In this document: piece by piece, positions 25,837 to 35,328 of the stretch
Numbering within the stretch: position 1 is the first letter of the stretch
Layout of the letters: every line of letters begins with the position of its first letter
Assembly (NCBI RefSeq): GCF_019024325.1
Contig: NZ_JAFNJS010000013.1
Coordinates: 1-64,000, forward strand
DNA length: 64,000 nt
Reading direction: 5' to 3'
Origin: Falsiroseomonas tokyonensis
GTDB lineage: Bacteria; Pseudomonadota; Alphaproteobacteria; Acetobacterales; Acetobacteraceae
Position numbers and translations under genes: made by a program
The notes under the pieces: generated by a model
Databases searched by the model: none
What the model was told of the DNA's origin: nothing
What the model saw: the letters and a program-made list of their open reading frames with translations, nothing else

Positions 25837-26600
25837 GGGCGCTGCGCGGCGCGCCGCTGATCTTCGGCGCCGGCTTCCTGCTGCTGGTGGTCGGCCTCTG
25901 GCGCGTCGATGCCTCGCCCGCCCGCGTGCTGGAGGGGGTGCAGAAACTGGGATGGCTGGTGGCGCTGATGTGGCCGCCCTCGCCCGGCGGTGCTTTGCGG
26001 GACCTGCTGGGCGCGCTGGCGGAGACGCTGGCCATGGCCTTCCTCGGCACGCTGCTGGCCGCCCTGGTGGCGCTGCCGCTGTCCTTCCTCGGCGCCGGCA
26101 ATGTCGTGGCGAACACCTTGGCGCGCTTCACCATCCGCCGCAGCTATGACGGGCTGCGCGCAGTGGATAGCCTGGTCTGGGCGCTGATCTTCGTCTCCGC
26201 CGTCGGCATGGGCCCCTTTGCCGGCATCCTGGCGCTGGCCGTGCCGGATACCGGCATGCTGGCCAAGGTCTTTGCCGAGGCGCTGGAATCCGCCGAGCGT
26301 CGGCAGGTGGAGGGCGTGCGCGCCGCGGGCGGATCCCGCCTGCAGGCCATCCGCTTCGGGCTGCTGCCGCAGGCAGCACCCGTGATGCTGGCGCAGGTGC
26401 TCTATACCTTCGAATCCAACACGCGCTCCGCCACCATCCTCGGCGTGGTAGGCGCCGGCGGCATCGGCCTGGCCTTGTCCGACCGCATCCGAATCAACAA
26501 CTGGGATCAGGCCGCCTTCATCGTACTGATGATCCTGGTGGCCGTTGGTGTCATCGACTGGTGCAGCCGCCGGCTGCGATTGAGGCTGATCCGCGCATGA
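25833..26600 (+). CDS. phnE: Phosphonate ABC transporter permease (second PhnE)
   Basis: 255 aa, ATG overlapping the first phnE stop (ATGA). Same fold as its neighbour: EAA-like loop GVRAAGGSRLQAIRFGLLPQAAPV and ATILGVVGAGGIGLAL. The two PhnE proteins are clearly paralogous and probably form a heterodimeric channel. Its stop overlaps the start of the hexapeptide-repeat protein. Confidence 0.92.
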   Translation: MRALRGAPLIFGAGFLLLVVGLWRVDASPARVLEGVQKLGWLVALMWPPSPGGALRDLLGALAETLAMAFLGTLLAALVALPLSFLGAGNVVANTLARFTIRRSYDGLRAVDSLVWALIFVSAVGMGPFAGILALAVPDTGMLAKVFAEALESAERRQVEGVRAAGGSRLQAIRFGLLPQAAPVMLAQVLYTFESNTRSATILGVVGAGGIGLALSDRIRINNWDQAAFIVLMILVAVGVIDWCSRRLRLRLIRA

Positions 26601-27256
26601 CCATCTACCAGGATCCCGCCACGGCGAAGAAGCAGCTGGGACTTGAGCCCTGCATCGACCCCACCGCCAGCGTGCGCGACACGCGCTTCGGCATCTACAC
26701 GGAAGTCGGCGCCCGCACCTCGATCGCGGAGACGGAGTTCGGCGACTACTCCTACGTCGTGCACGACAGCCAGATCATCTACGCGACGATCGGCAAGTTC
26801 TGCTCCATCGCCAGCCACACGCGCGTCAATCCTGGCAATCATCCGCTGGAACGCGTGGCGCTGAGCCATGTCACCTATCGCGCCAGCGCCTATGGCCTGG
26901 GTGCCGACGAGGCCGGCTTCTTCGACTGGCGGCGCGGCTTCCGCGTGACGCTGGGACATGACGTCTGGCTCGGCCATGGCGTCATCGTGCTGCCGGGCGT
27001 CAGCATCGGCACCGGCGCGGCCATCGGCGCCGGCGCCGTGGTGACGAAGGACATCCCGCCCTATGCCATCGCGGTCGGGAATCCGGCACGCGTGCTGCGT
27101 TTCCGCTTCAGCGAAGCGGTGCGCGAAAGCCTGCAGCGCATCGCCTGGTGGGACTGGACACGGGAGCAATTGGCGAGCGGTCTGGATGACATGCGGAAGA
27201 TGTCCGCAGAGTCCTTCTGCCAGAAATACGACCCGGCCTTCTGTCACAAAGACTAA
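26597..27256 (+). CDS. Hexapeptide-repeat acyltransferase of phosphonate loci
   Basis: 219 aa, ATG at 26597 overlapping the phnE stop. Left-handed beta-helix acyltransferase: imperfect hexapeptides from about residue 24 (IDPTASVRDTRFGIYTEVG) to about 165, including IGKFCSIASHTRVNPGNHP and GHDVWLGHGVIVLPGVSIGTGAAIGAGAVVTKDIPPYAIAVGNPA. The pattern and the phn context fit the transferase family found with phosphonate genes (DapH/LacA-like), possibly acetylating aminoalkylphosphonates or a processed intermediate. That role is inference. Confidence 0.82.
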   Translation: MTIYQDPATAKKQLGLEPCIDPTASVRDTRFGIYTEVGARTSIAETEFGDYSYVVHDSQIIYATIGKFCSIASHTRVNPGNHPLERVALSHVTYRASAYGLGADEAGFFDWRRGFRVTLGHDVWLGHGVIVLPGVSIGTGAAIGAGAVVTKDIPPYAIAVGNPARVLRFRFSEAVRESLQRIAWWDWTREQLASGLDDMRKMSAESFCQKYDPAFCHKD

Positions 27257-27324
27257 GCACAGCCGTCACAAGACGGTCGCCACTCCCCGGCTAAGCCCCG
27301 CCGCATCGGATGGAGCGGCGCAGC

Positions 27325-28890
27325 ATGGCCAGGCGGAAGAATGTACTTCTCATCGTGGTGGATCAGTGGCGGGCGGACTTCGTGCCCGCCCTCGGCGCGG
27401 ACTTCCTGCGCACGCCGAACCTGGACCGGCTGTGCCGCGAGGGCGTGACCTTCCGCAACCATGTGACGAACACCGTGCCCTGCGGCCCGGCCCGCGCCAG
27501 CCTGCTGACAGGCCTGTACCTGATGAACCATCGCGCCGTGCAGAACACGGTGCCGCTGGATGCGCGCCACACCAATCTCGGCAAGCAGCTGCGCCTGATC
27601 GGCTACGACCCCGCGCTGATCGGCTATACGACGACCACGCCGGACCCGCGCAGCACCGGCCCGAAGGACCCGCGCTTCACCACGCTCGGCGACCTGATGG
27701 ACGGTTTCCGCAGCGTCGGCGCCTTCGAGCCGAACATGGACGGCTATTTCGGCTGGCTGGCGCATCAGGGCTATGAGTTGCCCGCGAAGCGCGAGGATAT
27801 CTGGCTGCCGGAAGGCGAGGATGCCGTGCCGGGTGCGACGAACCGCCCCTCCCGCATCCCGAAGGAACTGTCGGACACCACCTTCTTCACGGAAAAGGCG
27901 CTGACCTATCTGAAGGGCAAGGGCGACAAGCCCTGGTTCCTGCACCTCGGCTACTACCGTCCGCATCCCCCCTTCATCGCGCCGGCACCCTACAACACGA
28001 TGTACGACCCGGCCGACATGCCGGCGCCGATCCGGGCCGCGCGTTGGGAGGAGGAGGCCGCACAGCATCCGCTGCTGCGCCACTATCTAGGCGCCATCGG
28101 CCAGGCGTCCTTCTTCCGCGGCGGCCAGGGCGCCGGCGCCGGGCTGGACGAGGCCAGCATTCGCCAGATGCGTGCCAGCTATTGCGGGCTGATGACCGAG
28201 ATCGACGACGCGCTGGGCCGCGTCTTCGCCTATCTCGAACAGACCGGGCAGTGGGATGACACGACCATCATCTTCACCTCCGACCATGGCGAGCAGCTCG
28301 GCGACCATTGGCTGCTCGGCAAGCTCGGCTATTTCGACGAAAGTTTTCGGATTCCGCTGGTCATCAAGGGCGCGGGTGCGCGCCCGGGTGTCATCGATGA
28401 CACGCTGACCGAAAGCGTGGACGTGATGCCGACCATCCTCGACATCCTCGGCGGCGAGGTGCCGCGCGCCTGCGACGGCCGTTCTCTGCTGCCGGTGCTG
28501 GCCGGCGAGACGCCCGCGGATTGGCGCAAGCTGCTGCACTACGAATACGACTACCGCGACATCCACTACTCGCAGCCCGAGACGGCGCTGGGGCTGACGA
28601 TGGACACGTCGAGCCTCTGCGTCGTGCAGGACGCCGACTACAAATATGTGCACTTCGCCGCCCTGCCGCCGCTGTTCTTCGACCTGAAGCGCGACCCGAA
28701 CCAGTTCGAGAACCGCGCCGAGGACCCCGACTACGCGGCGCGCGTGAAGGACTATGCGCAGCGCGCGCTGTCGCTGCGCCTCAGCCACGCCGAACGCACC
28801 CTCACCCATTTCCGTGCCACGCCGCAGGGGCTGGAGGAGCGCCGCACGGCGCCCGCCGCGCAGCCCCCGCGCGCCGCCGCCGCCGAATAA
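27325..28890 (+). CDS. pehA: Phosphonate monoester hydrolase (formylglycine type)
   Basis: 521 aa from the ATG at 27325, matching known enzymes that begin MxxRKNVLLIVVDQWRADF (an ATG at 27310 is less likely). Alkaline phosphatase superfamily enzyme hydrolysing phosphonate monoesters and phosphodiesters, with promiscuous sulfatase activity. Metal Asp13 in VVDQWR; Cys53 in VPCGPARASLLTG fits the CxPxR site converted to formylglycine, the nucleophile; FTSDHGEQLGDH carries further metal ligands. Other marks: GYYRPHPPF and HYEYDYRD. By recall the chain follows Rhizobium/Burkholderia PMH nearly end to end. No signal peptide. No formylglycine-generating enzyme in the window. Lies between the phn genes and four peptide-type receptors, 11 bases from the first. 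Confidence 0.93.
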   Translation: MARRKNVLLIVVDQWRADFVPALGADFLRTPNLDRLCREGVTFRNHVTNTVPCGPARASLLTGLYLMNHRAVQNTVPLDARHTNLGKQLRLIGYDPALIGYTTTTPDPRSTGPKDPRFTTLGDLMDGFRSVGAFEPNMDGYFGWLAHQGYELPAKREDIWLPEGEDAVPGATNRPSRIPKELSDTTFFTEKALTYLKGKGDKPWFLHLGYYRPHPPFIAPAPYNTMYDPADMPAPIRAARWEEEAAQHPLLRHYLGAIGQASFFRGGQGAGAGLDEASIRQMRASYCGLMTEIDDALGRVFAYLEQTGQWDDTTIIFTSDHGEQLGDHWLLGKLGYFDESFRIPLVIKGAGARPGVIDDTLTESVDVMPTILDILGGEVPRACDGRSLLPVLAGETPADWRKLLHYEYDYRDIHYSQPETALGLTMDTSSLCVVQDADYKYVHFAALPPLFFDLKRDPNQFENRAEDPDYAARVKDYAQRALSLRLSHAERTLTHFRATPQGLEERRTAPAAQPPRAAAAE

Positions 28891-28901
28891 GGAGCCCCGC
28901 C

Positions 28902-30524
28902 ATGCAGATCTCCCGCCGCCTGGTCCTGGCCGCGCCCGCTTTGGCGCTGCCACGCTTCGCCATCGCGCAGGCCGACAACCGGCCTTCCATCACCATCGCC
29001 GTGCAGAAGGTGGTGAACAGCAACACGCTCGAAGTGCTGCGCGAGCAGTCGAATGTGGGCGAGCGCGTCTTCTTCTCCTCGCTCTGGGAAGGGCTGATCA
29101 GCCGCGACTGGCTGGGCGAGCTCGGCGCCGTGCCGGGGCTGGCCACCGAATGGCGCCGCATCTCCGACCAGGTGGTGGAGCTGAAGCTGCGCCCCGGCGT
29201 GCGCTTCCACAATGGCGACGAGATGACGGCGGAAGACGTCGTCTTCTCCTTCTCCCGCGACCGCATGTTCGGCACCACGCTGGCCACCGCCCAGGGCCGC
29301 ACCATCCCGATCGGCGAAGGCATGCCCGCGCCGCGCCCCGGCAAGGAACTGCCGCCGGAGGTGCCCGCCGTGGCGCGCCGGTCCTGGCCCGCGCTGGAGC
29401 GTGTGGAGGCCGTGGACAAGTACACGGTGCGCTTCCACAACGCGACGCCGGACGTGACGCTCGAAGGCCGCCTCTCGCGCTATGGCAGCGAGATCATGAG
29501 CCGCCGCGGCTTCGAGGAATCCTCGAGCTGGCTGGAATGGGCGCGCAAGCCGATCACCACTGGACCTTATATGGTGGCGGAATACCGCCCCGACGTGTCG
29601 CTGACCCTCGTCGCGCATGATGCCTACTGGGGCGGCCGCCCGCCGCTGAAGCAGATCCGCTTCGTCGAGGTGCCGGAGGTTTCCTCCCGCATCAATGGCC
29701 TGCTCTCCGGCCAGTTCCAATTCGCCTGCGACCTGCCGCCGGACCAGATCCCGGGCGTCGAATCCAACGCGGCCTTCGAGGTGCAGGGCGGCACCATCCT
29801 GAACCATCGGCTGATCTGCTTCGACAAGACCTATCCCGCGCTGCGCGATGCCCGCGTGCGCCGTGCCATCACGCATGCGATGGACCGCCAGGCGATCGTG
29901 GACAGCCTCTGGGCCGGTCGCACGCAGGTGCCGAAGGGCCTGCAATGGCCGTACTACGACCAGATGTTCCATTCGGATTGGTCGGTGCCCGCCTATGACC
30001 CGGCACTGGCCCGCCGCCTGCTGCGGGAGGCGAACTACCGCGGCGAGCCGATCCCCTATCGCCTGCTGAACAATTACTACACCAACCAGAACGCGACCGC
30101 GCAGGTGTTGGTCGAGATGTGGCGCCAGGTCGGCCTGAACGTGCAGATCGAAATGAAGGAAAACTGGTCGCAGATCCTGGAGCGCAGCCCGACGCGCGCC
30201 GTGCGCGACTGGTCCAACAGCGCGCCCTTCAACGATCCCGTCTCCTCCATCGTCAACCAGCACGGCCCGAACGGCCAGCAGCAGCAGGTCGGCGAATGGA
30301 CGAATGAGGAGATGAACCGCCTGTCCGTCGAGCTGGAAACCAGCACGGATCGCGCCCGCCGCCGCGCCGTCTTCCGCCGCATGCTGGAGATCTGCGAGCG
30401 CGAGGACCCCGCCTATACCGTGATCCACCAGAACGCGACCTTCACGGCGAAGCGCAAGGATATCCGCTGGAAGAGCAGCCCCGCCTTCGCGATGGACTTC
30501 CGCAGCGGCAATTGGGGGGCCTGA
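28902..30524 (+). CDS. Family-5 ABC substrate-binding protein (tandem copy 1 of 4)
   Basis: 540 aa from the ATG at 28902 behind AAGGAG. Signal peptide to about residue 24 (LPRFAIAQA). SBP_bac_5 (peptide/nickel/opine receptor class): TIAVQKVVNSNTLEVL, VRFHNGDEMTAEDVVFSFS, FACDLPPDQIPG and RVRRAITHAMDRQAIVDSLWAGR. The very conserved block RLLNNYYTNQNATAQVLVE near residue 388 recurs in the next three genes. It is one of four receptors feeding the OppDFBC-like transporter downstream. Likely ligands are phosphonate esters or phosphodiesters, inferred only from the neighbouring hydrolase. Confidence 0.92.
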   Translation: MQISRRLVLAAPALALPRFAIAQADNRPSITIAVQKVVNSNTLEVLREQSNVGERVFFSSLWEGLISRDWLGELGAVPGLATEWRRISDQVVELKLRPGVRFHNGDEMTAEDVVFSFSRDRMFGTTLATAQGRTIPIGEGMPAPRPGKELPPEVPAVARRSWPALERVEAVDKYTVRFHNATPDVTLEGRLSRYGSEIMSRRGFEESSSWLEWARKPITTGPYMVAEYRPDVSLTLVAHDAYWGGRPPLKQIRFVEVPEVSSRINGLLSGQFQFACDLPPDQIPGVESNAAFEVQGGTILNHRLICFDKTYPALRDARVRRAITHAMDRQAIVDSLWAGRTQVPKGLQWPYYDQMFHSDWSVPAYDPALARRLLREANYRGEPIPYRLLNNYYTNQNATAQVLVEMWRQVGLNVQIEMKENWSQILERSPTRAVRDWSNSAPFNDPVSSIVNQHGPNGQQQQVGEWTNEEMNRLSVELETSTDRARRRAVFRRMLEICEREDPAYTVIHQNATFTAKRKDIRWKSSPAFAMDFRSGNWGA

Positions 30525-30527
30525 GCC

Positions 30528-32096
30528 ATGCTCCGCCGCCGTTCGCTGCTGGCCGCGCCGCTCGGCGCGGCGCTCGCCGCGCCCGCTTTCGCGCAGGCCG
30601 ATACGCGGCCCGTCATCACCATCGCGGTGCAGGACATCAGCACCTCGAACATGCTGGAGATGCTGGCCGAGCAGTCGAATGTCGGCACCCGCATCTTCCG
30701 CAACTATGTCGAGCCGCTGGTCGATACCGACTGGATCGGCGACATGTCGATGAAGCCGGGCCTCGCCACCTCCTGGCGCCGCATCGATGACCGCAGCGTG
30801 GAATTCACGCTGCGCGAGGGCGTGCGCTTCCACAATGGCGATCCGCTGACGGCGGAGGAGGTCGCCTTTTCCTTCGGGCCGGAGCGCATGTGGGGCGGCG
30901 GCCCGGAAGGGGCAAAGGCCCCGCCCGCCGGCGCCGCGCAGACGGCGCGCCGCATCTTCCCCGGCTTCGAACGGATGGAGGTGGTGGATGCGCGCACCGT
31001 CCGCCTCATCAACCGCACGCCGGACCTGACGCTGGAAGGCCAGATGGCGCGCACCGCCGCCGTCATCGCCAATCGCCGCGCCTTCGAAGCGGCGCCGAGC
31101 TGGCAGGACTGGGCGCGCAGGCCCATCGGCACCGGCCCCTACTTCGTCGCGGAGTACCGGCCCGACCAGATCCTGGTGCTGGAGGCTTTCGACCAGCACT
31201 GGCAGGGCCGCCCGCCGATCCGTCGGCTGCGCTTCGTTCAGGTGCCGGAAGTGGCGTCGCGCATCAATGCACTGCTCTCCGGCGAGGCGGACTTCGCCTG
31301 CGACATCCCGCCCGACCAGATCCTGCAGATCGAGCGCAACGCGCGCTTCGAGGTCGCCGGCGGGCCGATCAACAACACCCGCATCATCTGCTTCGACCAG
31401 CAGCACCCGGTGCTGGCCAATCCGCTGGTGCGCCGCGCACTGAGCCACAGCATCGACCGGCAGGCGATCGTCGATGCGCTCTGGGCCGGGCGCGTTTCCA
31501 TCCCGCGTGGCCTGCAATGGGACTTCTACGACGACATGCTGGTGGCCGATTGGCAGGTACCGCGCTTCGACCTGGCCGAGGCACGTCGCCTGCTGCGCCA
31601 GGCGAATTACCGCGGCGAGCCGATCCCCTATCGCTGCCTGAACAACTACTACACCAACCAGACCGCGACCGCGCAGATCCTGATCGAGGGCTGGCGCGCC
31701 GCCGGCGTGAATGTCCAGCTGCAGATGATGGAGAATTGGGGCCAGATCACCGGCCGCGCGACGCAGCCGGGAATCCGTGACTGGTCGCAATCCTCCTCCC
31801 TGCCCGATCCCGTCGCGCAGATGGTGCCGAATTACGGCCGCGGCGGCGCGCCCTGGGTGCGCGGCGAATGGCGGAATGAGCGCTTCGGCACGCTGGCCGA
31901 GGAGCTGCAATCCAGCACCGATCGTCCGCGCCGCAAGCAGGTGTGGGCCGAGATGCTGCAGATCATCGAGCGTGACGACCCCGCCTACACCGTCCTGCAC
32001 CGCAACGGAAACTTCACCGCCAAGCGCCGCGACATCGCCTGGCGCGCCGCGCAGTCCTTCACCATGGACTTCCGCGCGAGCAATTGGGGAGCCTGA
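30528..32096 (+). CDS. Family-5 ABC substrate-binding protein (tandem copy 2 of 4)
   Basis: 522 aa, 3 bases after copy 1. Signal peptide about 1-24 (AAPAFAQA). Shares the whole plan of copy 1: TIAVQDISTSNMLEML, VRFHNGDPLTAEEVAFSFG, FACDIPPDQI, LSHSIDRQAIVDALWAGR and CLNNYYTNQTATAQ, ending in TMDFRASNWGA. The most divergent region is around residues 120-150 (WGGGPEGAKAPPAG), lining the cleft entrance in related folds, which suggests a different ligand. No lipobox, so soluble periplasmic. Confidence 0.92.
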   Translation: MLRRRSLLAAPLGAALAAPAFAQADTRPVITIAVQDISTSNMLEMLAEQSNVGTRIFRNYVEPLVDTDWIGDMSMKPGLATSWRRIDDRSVEFTLREGVRFHNGDPLTAEEVAFSFGPERMWGGGPEGAKAPPAGAAQTARRIFPGFERMEVVDARTVRLINRTPDLTLEGQMARTAAVIANRRAFEAAPSWQDWARRPIGTGPYFVAEYRPDQILVLEAFDQHWQGRPPIRRLRFVQVPEVASRINALLSGEADFACDIPPDQILQIERNARFEVAGGPINNTRIICFDQQHPVLANPLVRRALSHSIDRQAIVDALWAGRVSIPRGLQWDFYDDMLVADWQVPRFDLAEARRLLRQANYRGEPIPYRCLNNYYTNQTATAQILIEGWRAAGVNVQLQMMENWGQITGRATQPGIRDWSQSSSLPDPVAQMVPNYGRGGAPWVRGEWRNERFGTLAEELQSSTDRPRRKQVWAEMLQIIERDDPAYTVLHRNGNFTAKRRDIAWRAAQSFTMDFRASNWGA

Positions 32097-32098
32097 GA

Positions 32099-33718
32099 AT
32101 GACCACCCTCACCCGCCGCGGCGCCTTCGGGCTGGCCGGCGCATCCCTCATCCTGCCGCGCTTCGCCATCGCCCAGGCGGACCAGCGCCCGACCGTCACC
32201 ATCGCGGTGCAGAAGCTGGCGAATACCAATACGCTGGAGCCGCTGCGCGAGCAGTCCAATGTCGGCACCCGCACCTGGCACAGCTACGCCGAGACGCTGA
32301 TCGAGCAGAGCTGGACCGGCGACCTCGGCCTGAAGCCGGCCCTCGCCGAATCCTGGCGCCGCATCGACGACCGCACGGTGGAGCTCTCGCTGCGCCGCGG
32401 CGTGCGCTTCCATGACGGGCGGGAGATGGAGGCGGAAGACGTCGCCTTCTCCTTCAGCGCGGAGCGCATGGGCTGGGGCCTGACGGTGGAGCAGGCGCGC
32501 AACCTGTTCGCCGTGATCCCCGGCCAGAACCCCGGACGCACGCCGCCGCCCGAGGTGCTCGCCGTGGCACGCCGCACCTATCCGGCCTTCGAGCGCATCG
32601 AGATTGTCGACCGCCACACCGTGCGCTTCGTCAACAAGGTGCCGGACGTCACGCTGGAAGGCCGCATCAGCCGCAATGTCGGCGCCATTTTCTCCCGCCA
32701 CGCCTTCGAACAATCCGCCTCCTGGCTCGACTGGGCGCGGCGGCCCATCGGCACCGGCCCCTATCGCGTGGCGGAATTCCGGCCCGACCAGTCGCTGATC
32801 CTGGAAGCCTTCGACGATTATTGGGGCGGCCGACCGCCGATCGCGCGGCTGCGCTTCATGGAAGTGCCGGAAGTCGCCTCCCGCATCAACATGCTGCTCT
32901 CGGGCGAGGCCGATTTCGCCTGCGACATGCCGCCCGACCAGATCGAGACGGTGCAGCGCAATCCGCGCCAACAGGTGGTGGGCGGGCCGATCATGAACCA
33001 TCGCCTGACGGTCTTCGACAAGAACCACCCGGTTCTGGCCAATCCGCTGGTGCGCCGCGCCTTCACCCATGCGATCGACCGCGATGCCATCACCGCCGCG
33101 CTTTGGGATGGCCGCGCGCCGGTTCCGAAGGGGCTGCAATTCGAATTCTACGGCGAGATGTTCCACGCCGATTGGGAAGCGCCGAAGTTCGACCTGGCCG
33201 AGGCGCGCCGCCTGCTGCGCCAGGCGAATTACCGCGGCGAGGCGATCCCCTATCGCCTGCTGAACAACTACTACACGAACCAGACCGCGACGGCGCAGAT
33301 CCTGGTGGAAGGCTGGCGCCAGGCCGGGCTGAACGTGCAGATCGAGATGCGGGAGAATTTCCCGCAGGTCCTGTCGCGCGAGGGCCAGCGTGGCGTGCGC
33401 GACTGGTCGAACAGCGCCAGCTTCAACGACCCCACCGCCTCCATCACTGCGCAGCACGGGCCGCAGGGCCAGCAGTGGCAGATCGGCGAATGGCGCAACG
33501 AGGAATTCGGCCGCCTGTCCGGTGAGCTGGAGACCAGCACGGACCGCCCCCGCCGCCGCGCCGCCTTCCGTCGCATGCTGGAAATCGCGGAACGCGAAGA
33601 CCCCGCCTACACCGTGCTGCACCAGTCGGTGAACCTGACGGCCAAGCGGCGCGACATCGCCTGGAACGCGGCACAATCCTTCACCATGGACTTCCGCAGC
33701 CGGAACTGGGGCGCATGA
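32099..33718 (+). CDS. Family-5 ABC substrate-binding protein (tandem copy 3 of 4)
   Basis: 539 aa from the ATG at 32099 (2 bases after copy 2; an in-frame ATG at 32084 lies inside it). Signal peptide to about residue 25 (LPRFAIAQA, identical in part to copy 1). TIAVQKLANTNTLEPL, VRFHDGREMEAEDVAFSFS, FACDMPPDQIE, THAIDRDAITAALWDGR, LLNNYYTNQTATAQIL and the end TMDFRSRNWGA. Overlaps copy 4 by 4 bases (ATGA). Confidence 0.92.
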   Translation: MTTLTRRGAFGLAGASLILPRFAIAQADQRPTVTIAVQKLANTNTLEPLREQSNVGTRTWHSYAETLIEQSWTGDLGLKPALAESWRRIDDRTVELSLRRGVRFHDGREMEAEDVAFSFSAERMGWGLTVEQARNLFAVIPGQNPGRTPPPEVLAVARRTYPAFERIEIVDRHTVRFVNKVPDVTLEGRISRNVGAIFSRHAFEQSASWLDWARRPIGTGPYRVAEFRPDQSLILEAFDDYWGGRPPIARLRFMEVPEVASRINMLLSGEADFACDMPPDQIETVQRNPRQQVVGGPIMNHRLTVFDKNHPVLANPLVRRAFTHAIDRDAITAALWDGRAPVPKGLQFEFYGEMFHADWEAPKFDLAEARRLLRQANYRGEAIPYRLLNNYYTNQTATAQILVEGWRQAGLNVQIEMRENFPQVLSREGQRGVRDWSNSASFNDPTASITAQHGPQGQQWQIGEWRNEEFGRLSGELETSTDRPRRRAAFRRMLEIAEREDPAYTVLHQSVNLTAKRRDIAWNAAQSFTMDFRSRNWGA

Positions 33719-35328
33719 GCATGACCGGAATTACTCGTCGCGCCCTTCTCGGGGCCCCGACCCTGCTGGCGATGCCGGCCATCGCCCAAGGCGACGATCG
33801 GCCCACGCTGACCATCGCCGTGCAGAAGCTGTCGAACTCGAACACCTTTGAGCCGCCGCGCGAACAATCCAATGTCGGCTTCCGCATCCACGGCCTCTAT
33901 GCGGAACAGCTGGTCGGCACCAACTGGCTCGGCAACGCGGAACTGGTTCCGGGGCTCGCCACGGCATGGCGCCGCCCGGATGCCGCCACGCTGGAGCTTA
34001 CGCTGCGGCAGGGCGTGCGCTTCCATGACGGGCGGGAGATGACGGCGGAAGATGTCGCCTTCTCCTTCGGCGAGCGCCTGTTCGGAACACAGGGCGCGAC
34101 GGGCGCGGGGCGATCCGGCGTGCTGGCAGGCACTGCGACGAAGGAGCCGCCGGCCGAGGTCGTGGCCGTCAGCCGCCGCACCTATCCGGGCCTGGAGCGG
34201 ATCGAGATCACGGGGCGCAACACGCTGCGCTTCATCAACCGCACGCCGGATGTGACGCTGGAAGGCCGCCTGGCGCAGAGCGTCGGCGCCATCCTCTCCA
34301 GCCAGGCTTTCGCCGCGGCGCCGAGCTGGCTGGAATGGGGCCGCGCACCCGTCGGCACGGGCCCCTATCGCATCGCGGATTTCCGCCCCGACACCTTCCT
34401 CGTCATGGAAGCGCATGACAGCTACTGGGGCGGTCGGCCGCCGGCGCGGCGCCTGCGCTTCGTCGAGGTGCCGGAAGTCTCCGGTCGTGTGAACGGCCTG
34501 TTCTCCGGCGAGTACGACTTTGCCTGCGACATTCCACCCGACCAGATCAGCGTCGTGGAACGCAACAGCCGGTTCGAGGTCCTCGGCAGCCCCATCAACA
34601 ACATCCGCAAGCTGGCCTTCGACAAGACCAACCCCGTGCTGGCCGATGCGCGCATCCGCCGTGCCATGACCCATGCCATCGACCGGCGCGTGCTGGTGGA
34701 GACGCTCTGGGCCGGGCGCACCGCGATTCCGCGCGGCATGCAGCTGGAAAGCTACGGCGCCATGTATCTGCAGGACTGGGAGAATCCGCGCTTCGACCCG
34801 ACGGAGGCGCGCCGGCTGCTGCGGGAGGCGAACTACCAGGGCCAGCCGATCACCTATCGCCTGCTGAACAACTACTACACCAACCAGGTCGCCAGCGGGC
34901 AGATCGCCGTCGAGATGTGGCGCGCCGTGGGGCTGAACGTGCAGATCGAGATGCTGGAGAACTTCTCCCAGGTCACTGCCCGCACGCCGGGGCGCGGCAT
35001 TCGCGACTGGTCCAACACCTCCATCTTCGGCGATCCCGTCGCCGGCATCCTGCGCAGCTTCGGCCCGCGCACCGAGGCCGAGCGCAATGGCGAATGGGCG
35101 AATGAGGAGTTCAACCGCGTCACCACCGCGCTGGAAGCCGAGACCGACCTCGAACGTCGGCGCGAGATGTTCCGCCGCCTGCTGACAATCGTGGAGCGTG
35201 AAGACCCGGGCTACATCGTGCTGCACCAGGCAGCCGCCTTCACGGCGAAGCGCAAGGACATCCAATGGCGCGCCGCGAATGGCTGGGCGATGGTCTTTGG
35301 ACCCGGCAATCTGCGTGTCGGCGCATGA
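33715..35328 (+). CDS. Family-5 ABC substrate-binding protein (tandem copy 4 of 4)
   Basis: 537 aa from 33715 (ATGA overlap; a second ATG at 33721 is possible). Signal peptide about 1-23 (AMPAIAQG). TIAVQKLSNSNTFEPP, VRFHDGREMTAEDVAFSFG, FACDIPPDQIS, THAIDRRVLVETLWAGR and LLNNYYTNQVASGQIAVE. Its C-terminus (AMVFGPGNLRVGA) departs from the MDFR..NWGA ending of the other three. Overlaps the ATPase gene by 4 bases, binding the receptors to the transporter operon. Confidence 0.92.
   Translation: MSMTGITRRALLGAPTLLAMPAIAQGDDRPTLTIAVQKLSNSNTFEPPREQSNVGFRIHGLYAEQLVGTNWLGNAELVPGLATAWRRPDAATLELTLRQGVRFHDGREMTAEDVAFSFGERLFGTQGATGAGRSGVLAGTATKEPPAEVVAVSRRTYPGLERIEITGRNTLRFINRTPDVTLEGRLAQSVGAILSSQAFAAAPSWLEWGRAPVGTGPYRIADFRPDTFLVMEAHDSYWGGRPPARRLRFVEVPEVSGRVNGLFSGEYDFACDIPPDQISVVERNSRFEVLGSPINNIRKLAFDKTNPVLADARIRRAMTHAIDRRVLVETLWAGRTAIPRGMQLESYGAMYLQDWENPRFDPTEARRLLREANYQGQPITYRLLNNYYTNQVASGQIAVEMWRAVGLNVQIEMLENFSQVTARTPGRGIRDWSNTSIFGDPVAGILRSFGPRTEAERNGEWANEEFNRVTTALEAETDLERRREMFRRLLTIVEREDPGYIVLHQAAAFTAKRKDIQWRAANGWAMVFGPGNLRVGA

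Noticed and set aside
28752-32000. A 1082-codon open frame on the minus strand
   Set aside because: Antisense to the hydrolase and receptor genes, with His/Arg/Ala-rich composition and no motif.
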